A stretch of DNA of 12,892 nucleotides from Bacteroidales bacterium UBA3388. GTDB taxonomy: Bacteria > Bacteroidota > Bacteroidia > Bacteroidales > P3. The translations under genes were made by a program, and so were the position numbers. Positions 1 to 5,400 of this stretch are shown here, piece after piece. The stretch lies in assembly GCA_002358855.1 (NCBI GenBank), contig DEPQ01000019.1:1093-13984 (forward strand), in the 5' to 3' direction. The notes under the pieces were generated by a model. The model made no database searches, was not told the origin of the DNA, and was given only the letters and a program-made list of their open reading frames with translations. The number at the start of each line of letters is the position of its first letter. The stretch's first letter is position 1.

Positions 1-642
1 CGAAAAAAAGTACAATCAAATTTAGAGGAAGCATTTGAAGGCTCTTTTTTACCTATTCCCGAAAAATTAGATGAAACTTATAACATACCAAACTTAAATT
101 ATTTCTTAGATGAATACAAAAAACTTAGTGAAATAATAGGAAATTCAAATGATGAAGATAGAGAAAAATATAAGAAACAATTGTTTGACAAACAACTTAC
201 CTTGTTCTATGAACTTAATATTTATCCAGAAAGTAAAGTTAGTGAGTATGTGGAAGATTATTTTCAACGTTCAAGAGATTTAAGAAAAGATATTTACGAA
301 CAAAACATTCTGCAAAGAAATCCAAGAGAATTAGGACTAATTCAGAACTTAAAGACAAAGTTAAGTAGAATAAAAGTGCCTAATGCAGATAGCAGAATTC
401 GTCAAATAGAAAGTATGGATATCACTAATAATATGGGATTTACCAGTATTGATAAACTTACTTCTCAAACACAACAATACCAATCTTTTTCAAATGAATT
501 GATTGGAATAGTAGAAGAGTTGGATTTAATCAGGGGAGACGTAAATAATGAGTTAACCAAAGTAAGATTAGTTGCACACAGAAATATCTATTTGGCAAGA
601 GAAGTTGTTAATTTTTATCTCTCAAAAGGTAAAAATAACTAA
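1..642 (+). CDS. Unrecognised helical protein, 5' end outside window
   Basis: The reading frame is open from the first base to the TAA at 640-642, giving at least 213 residues with no start inside the window. The TTG at 181 is only an internal leucine codon, because the same frame continues upstream without a stop. The visible protein is charged and rich in Lys, Glu, Asn and Leu, with long stretches likely to be alpha-helical. No signal peptide, membrane segment, cysteine cluster or catalytic motif is visible. A helix rich in Glu, Leu and Arg near the C-terminus (roughly the last 60 residues) could be a coiled coil. Only 3 bases separate its stop from the next ATG, so the three left-hand genes are probably co-transcribed and perhaps translationally coupled. 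I do not recognise the family and assign no function. Confidence 0.8.
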   Translation, partial: RKKVQSNLEEAFEGSFLPIPEKLDETYNIPNLNYFLDEYKKLSEIIGNSNDEDREKYKKQLFDKQLTLFYELNIYPESKVSEYVEDYFQRSRDLRKDIYEQNILQRNPRELGLIQNLKTKLSRIKVPNADSRIRQIESMDITNNMGFTSIDKLTSQTQQYQSFSNELIGIVEELDLIRGDVNNELTKVRLVAHRNIYLAREVVNFYLSKGKNN

Positions 643-645
643 GAA

Positions 646-1143
646 ATGGAGAAAAGTTTGTTTAATATTGATATTTCTCAACTTGAAAGTTCTTCTTTAA
701 ACATAGATCAACTTACAATGGATTATAGAAATGCTCTTACAGATGGAGCATACGCAGGATTAGAAATAGTTAATTCTCTAAGAGGCTCCGGAATAAGAGT
801 AGGAAACAAAGCAGCAGTTGGAGCAGCAATAGCTGGAGCAGCACTAAATGCTTATGCTGAACGTGAACAAAAGAAAGAAGCGAATAGAGAACAACAAAGG
901 AAACTCGTTAAAAACATAGAAAAAACAGCAGATGCAATTCAAGAAGAGAAAACTGCAATTAAATCCACGCTTGAATTAATTGAAAAGATTGTTAAAACAA
1001 ACATAGACCTTTATTGTGCATACGTACCATTAAGAGATAAGGTATTTAGTGGAAATTCCGAATTAACTAAAAATGATTTTCTACCTTTAATAAAATTAGT
1101 TGGAGCTTTTAATGATATACGTAATGATAAATTAATAAATTAA
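646..1143 (+). CDS. Unrecognised protein with Gly/Ala-rich segment and coiled coil
   Basis: This 165-residue protein starts 3 bases after the upstream stop; the ATG at 646 is the natural start and there is no Shine-Dalgarno sequence. Residues 53-71 form a Gly/Ala-rich, moderately hydrophobic stretch (GNKAAVGAAIAGAALNAYAE) with glycines at 53, 59 and 64. This resembles a glycine-zipper helix that packs against itself or a membrane. Residues about 72-118 are a strongly charged Lys/Glu/Gln helix, a likely coiled coil. The C-terminal third is mixed and contains YVPLRDKVF (126-134). There is no signal peptide or conserved catalytic motif. It is the middle gene of a three-gene unit. The order helical protein, Gly-zipper/coiled-coil protein, acidic coiled-coil protein suggests a structural or complex-forming role, but that is inference. 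Family unknown. Confidence 0.8.
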   Translation: MEKSLFNIDISQLESSSLNIDQLTMDYRNALTDGAYAGLEIVNSLRGSGIRVGNKAAVGAAIAGAALNAYAEREQKKEANREQQRKLVKNIEKTADAIQEEKTAIKSTLELIEKIVKTNIDLYCAYVPLRDKVFSGNSELTKNDFLPLIKLVGAFNDIRNDKLIN

Positions 1144-1148
1144 AGAAT

Positions 1149-1673
1149 ATGGCAAATCTACAAACAGATTATAATGAAGAAGAATTAACAAATGATTATG
1201 TAGTTGAGTATTGTGAAGAAGATGATTCATATACGCAAGAAGAAGATAATAATCAGATATCTACTTATGACAACAATCAGCCTTATTATCCGGCTGATTA
1301 CGGACAAGGATATGATAATAGAGAATTAATTCAACAGAAAATAGATTTAGCAAATAATATAACAAACACTGTCGGTGGCGTTCTTAAATCAAGAGAACGC
1401 ACCAAACAGTTGGAAGCAATTACCCAAAAAGATATTGCTAAAATAGGGGAAAAATCTAAAAATGTAGAACAATACTTAGGAGAAACATTTAAGCAACGAG
1501 AGAAAACATTAGATCAATTTTACAAACAATTAGAATCTGATGATATAAATCTTAAGATTGAAGCAATGAAAGCAATAAGCAATATCCATTCTTCTGACCC
1601 AATGCAAGGGCTTAACAAGATTACTAAAGTATATGAAGATAATGATGTTGATAAACTTTTAGAAGACTTCTAA
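1149..1673 (+). CDS. Unrecognised acidic-N-terminal coiled-coil protein
   Basis: This 174-residue protein starts 5 bases after the preceding stop and is the last gene of the left-hand unit. Residues 1-58 are low-complexity and very acidic, rich in Asp, Glu, Tyr, Gln and Asn, and probably disordered. Residues about 59-130 are a helical, charged segment (repeated Gln, Lys, Glu, Ile, Leu) consistent with a coiled coil. They are followed by a short helical region around EAMKAISNIHSSDPM (138-152) and an acidic tail ending in LLEDF. There is no signal peptide, membrane segment or metal-binding cluster. A disordered acidic region followed by a coiled coil fits an adaptor or scaffold, but this is inference. 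A strong terminator follows 17 bases after the stop. Function unknown. Confidence 0.8.
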   Translation: MANLQTDYNEEELTNDYVVEYCEEDDSYTQEEDNNQISTYDNNQPYYPADYGQGYDNRELIQQKIDLANNITNTVGGVLKSRERTKQLEAITQKDIAKIGEKSKNVEQYLGETFKQREKTLDQFYKQLESDDINLKIEAMKAISNIHSSDPMQGLNKITKVYEDNDVDKLLEDF

Positions 1674-1690
1674 GAAAAATAAAACAAAGA

Positions 1691-1740
1691 AAAACGCTCG
1701 TAAGTCTTTGAAATATTTTGACAAACGAGCGTTTTATTTT
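1691..1740. terminator. Bidirectional terminator between left cassette and pnp
   Basis: A perfect 11-bp inverted repeat, AAAACGCTCGT (1691-1701) and ACGAGCGTTTT (1725-1735), encloses a 23-nt loop. On the + strand it is followed by a T-rich run (gttttatttt), and on the minus strand by ttttctttgttttattt. It therefore can terminate both the + strand cassette ending at 1673 and the minus-strand pnp gene ending at 1768. The loop is unusually long and contains an 11-mer repeated just downstream. Confidence 0.85.
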
Positions 1741-1742
1741 AT

Positions 1743-1757
1743 TAAGTCTTTGACTTA
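1743..1757. repeat. Small hairpin sharing an 11-mer with the adjacent terminator loop
   Basis: TAAGTC (1743-1748), TTT, GACTTA (1752-1757) forms a 6-bp stem with a 3-nt loop. It lies 10 bases beyond the pnp stop codon on the minus strand. The sequence TAAGTCTTTGA at 1743-1753 is identical to 1701-1711 inside the main terminator loop. The two elements could pair alternatively, or the repeat may be a remnant of local duplication. Confidence 0.5.
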
Positions 1758-1767
1758 TTTTTCTGTT

Positions 1768-3942
1768 TTATTTCTTTTCTGGTCTTGGTCCGCGTGGACG
1801 TTCTGGTTTTCTTTGAGGTTCTACGTAGCCTTCTGGTTTTGGCAACAAGACTCTGTGAGATAGTTTGAATTTTCCTGTCTTTTTGTCTATTTCAATAAGT
1901 TTTACTTTTATCTTATCGCCTACTTTCAATACGTCTTCTACGTTTTCTACTCTTGACCAATTGATTTCGCTAACGTGAAGTAAACCATCTTTTCCTGGAA
2001 GAAACTCAACGAATGCTCCGAATGTTTGAAGATTTTTTACAACTCCTTCGTATTCTTCTCCTATTTCAGGAACTGCTATTATGCCTTTTATTCTTGCTAT
2101 TGCTGCTTCAACGCCTGCTTTATCTACTGAGGCAATTTCTACTCTTCCTACTTCGCCTGCTTCTTCTATTGTGATAACTGTGTTAGTTTCTTTTTGAAGT
2201 TCTTGGATTACTTTACCTTGTGGTCCAATTACTGCTCCAATAAATTCTTTTGGAATTGTCATTGAAACTATTCTTGGTACGTTTGGTTTGTAGTCTTCTC
2301 TTGGTGCTGGAATTGTATCTTCGATTATGTTCAAGATGTGCATTCTTCCTTCGTTTGCTTGTGCTAATGCTTGTGCTAATATTTCGTAAGAAAGTCCGTC
2401 ACATTTGATATCCATTTGGCAAGCTGTGATACCATCTCTTGTTCCTGTTACTTTGAAGTCCATATCTCCTAAGTGGTCTTCGTCTCCTAAGATGTCAGAA
2501 AGTACAGCCCATTTTCCGTCTTTTGCAATCAATCCCATTGCTATTCCAGATACTGGTTTGTGAATTGGAACTCCTGCATCCATCAATGCTAAACAGCCTG
2601 CACAAACTGTTGCCATTGAAGATGAACCGTTTGATTCTAATATATCTGATACTAATCTAATGGTATATGGACATTCTTCTTGAGTTGGAAGTACTTGTTT
2701 TAAGGCTCTCATTGCTAAATTGCCGTGTCCGATTTCTCTTCTTGAAGTTGAGCCTGAACGTTTTACTTCTCCTGTTGAGAATCCTGGGAAATTATAGTGT
2801 AGAATGAAGTTATTTTTTCCTACAACCATAACTCCGTCTATTGTTTGTTCGTCAAGTTTTGTTCCAAGTGTACATGTAGAAAGTGATTGTGTTTCTCCAC
2901 GTGTGAAGATTGCTGATCCGTGTGGTGTTGGCAAGTATCCTACTTCTGCCCAAATAGGACGGATTTCGTTTAGTTGTCTTCCGTCTAATCTTACTCTTTC
3001 ATTCAAAACCATATCACGCATTGCTTCTTTTTCTACTGCGTGGAAATAACGGTCTATCATAAATGATTTTGCTTCTGCTTCTTCTGCATCAAGTGTTTCT
3101 ATAAATTCTTGCTTGATTGCTTTGAATCCTTCTCCTCTTTCTGATTTTGACTTGATTCCTTGTTTAGCAAAATCATAGCATTTTTGATATACTGCTTGAT
3201 GAAGTTTTTCTTTTAGTTCTAAGTCATTTTCTTCGTGGCAGTACTCTCTCTTTTGAGTTTTTCCTACCATTTCTGTGAGTTCTCTTAGTGCTTGACAGTG
3301 AAGTTTTATTGAAGCGTGTGCTTGTTTAAGAGCTTCTAACATCAATGATTCTTGGACTTCTTTCATTTCTCCTTCGACCATCATAATGTTGTCTTCGGTT
3401 GCTGCTACTATAAGGTCCAATTCTGCTCTTTCCATTTCTTCATAATTTGGATTTATCATGAATTGACCGTCAATATATGCAATTCTACATTCTGATACCG
3501 GACCATTGAAAGGTATATCACTAACTGCTAAAGCTGATGCTGCGGCTAAGGCTGCTAAGGCATCGGGTGGTGTTGTTGGATCGCCCGAAATAAGTGTTAC
3601 TTGTACTTGTACTTCTGCGTGAAAATCATCTGGGAAAAGCGGTCTTAACGCTCTATCTATCAATCTTGAAATTAAGATTTCATATTCGCTTGGTCTTGCT
3701 TCTCTTTTGAAGAATCCTCCTGGAAATTTACCTGTTGCAGCATATTTTTCTTGATAATCTACTGTCAAAGGCATAAAATCCACATTTTCTCCTACTTCTT
3801 TTTTTGCACAAACTGTGGCTAAAAGCATTGTATCGCCCATTCTAACGACTGCTGAGCCATCTGCTTGTTTTGCTAACTTACCTGTTTCAATTTCGATGGT
3901 TCTTCCGTCTGCTAATGCAAACTGTTTTTTTGTTCCTAACAT
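1768..3942 (-). CDS. pnp: Polyribonucleotide nucleotidyltransferase (PNPase)
   Basis: PNPase degrades RNA 3'->5' by phosphorolysis, releasing nucleoside diphosphates, and acts in the cytoplasm on mRNA and structured RNA. The 724-residue length is normal for the family. In order it has a first RNase PH domain (about 1-225, with FPGGFFKREARPSEYE near 73-88), a helical linker, a second RNase PH domain (about 315-550), a KH domain with GPQG at 573-576, and an S1 domain (about 630-698). It ends in a short Pro/Arg/Lys-rich tail. Phosphate-site SNGSSSM (437-443), the RNA-binding RR pair (401-402) and the metal-binding aspartates D489 and D495 in DHLGDMD are all present, so it should be active. I chose the ATG at 3942. 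The frame stays open to a TTG at 4029, but that codon lies next to the T-tract of the upstream rpsO terminator and the extra 29 residues do not match PNPase. Gene order rpsO-pnp is conserved across many bacteria. Confidence 0.97.
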   Translation of the reverse strand: MLGTKKQFALADGRTIEIETGKLAKQADGSAVVRMGDTMLLATVCAKKEVGENVDFMPLTVDYQEKYAATGKFPGGFFKREARPSEYEILISRLIDRALRPLFPDDFHAEVQVQVTLISGDPTTPPDALAALAAASALAVSDIPFNGPVSECRIAYIDGQFMINPNYEEMERAELDLIVAATEDNIMMVEGEMKEVQESLMLEALKQAHASIKLHCQALRELTEMVGKTQKREYCHEENDLELKEKLHQAVYQKCYDFAKQGIKSKSERGEGFKAIKQEFIETLDAEEAEAKSFMIDRYFHAVEKEAMRDMVLNERVRLDGRQLNEIRPIWAEVGYLPTPHGSAIFTRGETQSLSTCTLGTKLDEQTIDGVMVVGKNNFILHYNFPGFSTGEVKRSGSTSRREIGHGNLAMRALKQVLPTQEECPYTIRLVSDILESNGSSSMATVCAGCLALMDAGVPIHKPVSGIAMGLIAKDGKWAVLSDILGDEDHLGDMDFKVTGTRDGITACQMDIKCDGLSYEILAQALAQANEGRMHILNIIEDTIPAPREDYKPNVPRIVSMTIPKEFIGAVIGPQGKVIQELQKETNTVITIEEAGEVGRVEIASVDKAGVEAAIARIKGIIAVPEIGEEYEGVVKNLQTFGAFVEFLPGKDGLLHVSEINWSRVENVEDVLKVGDKIKVKLIEIDKKTGKFKLSHRVLLPKPEGYVEPQRKPERPRGPRPEKK

Positions 3943-4027
3943 CTTTTTTCTTTCTTTTTTAACCTCTTCCAAGAGGAGCGGCTTGGATAAAATTCTTCTT
4001 TTCTTCGTTTTTGCTCCTACATACAAC
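3943..4027 (-). promoter_or_regulatory. pnp leader with small hairpin
   Basis: About 85 bases separate the rpsO terminator from the pnp ATG. They hold an inverted repeat, CCTCTT / AAGAGG (+ strand 3963-3968 and 3971-3976), followed by an A-rich purine run up to the start codon. No clear promoter of the Bacteroidetes type is visible, so pnp may depend on read-through from rpsO. In E. coli the pnp leader hairpin mediates autoregulation with RNase III. A similar role here is only a guess, because the stem is short. Confidence 0.35.
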
Positions 4028-4061
4028 AAAAAAAAGGCAATTAGAAGCTAATCGCCTTTTT
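4028..4061 (-). terminator. Terminator after rpsO
   Basis: As minus-strand RNA, AAAAAGGCGAUUAG - CUU - CUAAUUGCCUUUUU folds into a 14-bp stem with a 3-nt loop, followed by eight U. One pair (4053/4039) is G-U in minus-strand RNA but a C-A mismatch in plus-strand RNA, which points to selection for function on the minus strand. It resembles the intergenic terminator that lies between rpsO and pnp in other bacteria and allows partial read-through. Confidence 0.85.
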
Positions 4062-4085
4062 ATTTCTTTTCATACAAAATAAGTA

Positions 4086-4355
4086 TTACTTTCTTATACC
4101 TAATTGTTTAATCAATACACGGTATCTTTCGATGTCTCTATCTTTTAGATAGTCTAATAAACGTCTTCTTTTACCAACTAAGTTTACTAATGCTCTCTTT
4201 GTAGACAAGTCATTATGACTTTTCTTTACGTGTTCTGTTAGATGTTGGATTCTAAATGTGAACAACGCTATTTGAGCTTCTGTTGATCCGCTGTCAGCTT
4301 CGCTTTTGCCGTATTGAGCAAAGATTTCTTTTTTCTTTTCAGTTGTCAAGTACAT
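4086..4355 (-). CDS. rpsO: 30S ribosomal protein S15
   Basis: S15 is a primary 16S rRNA-binding protein of the small-subunit platform that nucleates binding of S6/S18 and contacts the 50S subunit. The product is 89 residues, the standard length. It carries the family signatures DSGSTEAQIALFTFRI (21-36), LTEHVKKSHNDLSTKRALVNLVGKRR in the rRNA-binding helices, and LLDYLKDRDIERYRVLIKQLGIRK at the end. The ATG at 4355 matches the conserved N-terminus; no Shine-Dalgarno sequence is present, as is usual in this phylum. A good promoter lies 59-88 bases upstream, overlapping the end of the VanZ-like gene. The gene is followed by its own terminator and then pnp. In E. coli, S15 represses its own translation; nothing here shows this directly. 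Confidence 0.98.
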   Translation of the reverse strand: MYLTTEKKKEIFAQYGKSEADSGSTEAQIALFTFRIQHLTEHVKKSHNDLSTKRALVNLVGKRRRLLDYLKDRDIERYRVLIKQLGIRK

Positions 4356-4413
4356 ACTCTAACTACTTAATTTTAATATATTATACTTTTTCTTCTTTTT
4401 CTTTTTGAGTTTG

Positions 4414-4443
4414 CAAAATTACGAATTATTTTTCATTTTGCAA
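4414..4443 (-). promoter_or_regulatory. Bacteroidetes-type promoter for rpsO
   Basis: On the minus strand TTG (4441-4443) is followed by 19 bases and then TAATTTTG (4414-4421), matching the Bacteroidetes primary-sigma consensus TTTG-N19-21-TAnnTTTG. The -33 element lies inside the last codons of the VanZ-like gene. A transcript would carry a 5' leader of roughly 50 bases before rpsO. Confidence 0.7.
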
Positions 4444-4857
4444 CCTTTTCTTTAATTTTTTTTCACATAAGACAAAAAACAACAAAGCTAAAACCACTCC
4501 CACTATGTCAGAAATATAATCCGCAAGCTCAAATCTTCTTCCACACCATTGATAAGTTAAGGCTTGTAAAACCTCAGTAAATAAACCGAATAAAGTTGCT
4601 ACTATTAGGGAAACGAAGTATTGTTTTTTTGTTTTCAGTTTTGAGTTGAGCAATAAAAGGCTTTGCAACAAAAAAGCAAAGACTCCAAACAATCCGCAAT
4701 GCATAATTTTGTCAGAATGTGGAATATTGAAAAGCGAAGTACGATTTTGTTGCAATAAATCATTAGGCAAAAGCAGCATAACAAACATTACAACAATCCA
4801 TAAGACAAATAAGACTACGGAAAGTACTTTATACTTCTTTTTATACTCGTTTTGCAT
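4426..4857 (-). CDS. VanZ-like family membrane protein
   Basis: This small integral membrane protein belongs to the VanZ-like family, named after the teicoplanin-resistance protein VanZ. The role of most family members is unknown. From the ATG at 4857 it has 143 residues and four predicted membrane segments (about 10-30, 51-70, 80-100 and 114-131). It carries the family motifs HSDKIMH (47-53, before TM2), TEVLQ (94-98) and GRRFELADYISDIVGV (106-121), and a basic C-terminal tail. An in-frame ATG at 4893 would add 12 residues, but it lies inside a terminator-like hairpin, so I prefer the later start. The gene follows gcvH on the same strand. To my knowledge VanZ-like genes are found beside gcvH in other Bacteroidota, but no functional link is evident from sequence. 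Confidence 0.85.
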   Translation of the reverse strand: MQNEYKKKYKVLSVVLFVLWIVVMFVMLLLPNDLLQQNRTSLFNIPHSDKIMHCGLFGVFAFLLQSLLLLNSKLKTKKQYFVSLIVATLFGLFTEVLQALTYQWCGRRFELADYISDIVGVVLALLFFVLCEKKLKKRLQNEK

Positions 4858-4868
4858 ATACAAAAGAA

Positions 4869-4894
4869 GATGCCCGAAAAAAGAATCGAGCATC
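4869..4894 (-). terminator. Terminator/attenuator hairpin between gcvH and VanZ-like gene
   Basis: Minus-strand RNA GAUGCUCGA - 8-nt U-rich loop - UCGGGCAUC forms a 9-bp stem with one G-U pair, followed by UUCUUUUGU. It lies 29 bases after the gcvH stop and 11 bases before the preferred VanZ-like start. It probably limits read-through from gcvH into the membrane-protein gene. Confidence 0.6.
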
Positions 4895-4923
4895 TACAAA
4901 TATTTATAAATCAAAAAATCAAA

Positions 4924-5304
4924 TTATAAGCCTATGAAAGCTGAGTACGCTGCTGCATCTTTCAATTCTTCTGCTTCAGCAGGGTTAGTCATCTTTATTT
5001 TGATAATCCAACCTTCTCCGTATGGATCAGAATTGATTGCTGCCGCATTGTCTTCCAATGCTTCGTTAAATTCTAATATTTCTCCGCTAACAGGCATCAT
5101 TAAATCAGATACTGTTTTTACTGCTTCGATAGTTCCGAATACTTCGTTTCTTGAAATTTCTTCGCCTACTGTATCAACATCTACGAATACTATATCTCCT
5201 AATTCGTGTTGTGCATAGTCAGATATACCGATGTATGCAACGTCTCCTTCGATTCTCAACCATTCGTGGTCTTCTGAATACTTAACATTTGATGGAATGT
5301 TCAT
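4924..5304 (-). CDS. gcvH: Glycine cleavage system H protein
   Basis: GcvH is the lipoylated carrier of the glycine cleavage complex. Its lipoyl arm shuttles the methylamine group from the P protein to the T protein and then to the L protein. It can also act as a lipoate donor or relay in some bacteria. The product has 126 residues, typical for the family. It opens with KYSEDHEWLR (8-17) and shows the lipoylation motif GTIEAVKTVSDL, with K63 as the modified lysine. It retains the conserved GEGWIIKIK (97-105) near the end. It lies alone, without gcvP or gcvT in the window, which is common in Bacteroidota where gcv genes are scattered. The VanZ-like gene follows 66 bases downstream behind a hairpin. 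A strong promoter lies upstream. Confidence 0.97.
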   Translation of the reverse strand: MNIPSNVKYSEDHEWLRIEGDVAYIGISDYAQHELGDIVFVDVDTVGEEISRNEVFGTIEAVKTVSDLMMPVSGEILEFNEALEDNAAAINSDPYGEGWIIKIKMTNPAEAEELKDAAAYSAFIGL

Positions 5305-5345
5305 TTCTTATTGTTTTTTAGTTTCTAATTTATTATTTGGTTTGC

Positions 5346-5378
5346 CAAAATTACTCATTTTTATCGGATTTTAGCAAA
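5346..5378 (-). promoter_or_regulatory. Bacteroidetes-type promoter for gcvH
   Basis: On the minus strand TTTG (5375-5378) is followed by 21 bases and then TAATTTTG (5346-5353). The -7 element is identical to those of rpsO and of the small gene at 7725. It lies in the gap between the protease stop (5401) and the gcvH ATG (5304). There is no visible terminator for the protease in this gap. Confidence 0.7.
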
Positions 5379-5400
5379 TTGACTATAATTTATTTTTTAC

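Noticed and set aside
3943..4029. N-terminal extension of PNPase from a TTG at 4029
   Set aside because: The TTG lies next to the rpsO terminator T-tract, and the added 29 residues do not resemble PNPase; the ATG at 3942 fits the family.
2804..4051. Plus-strand reading frames over pnp
   Set aside because: Antisense shadows of a clearly conserved gene, without recognisable domains or promoters.
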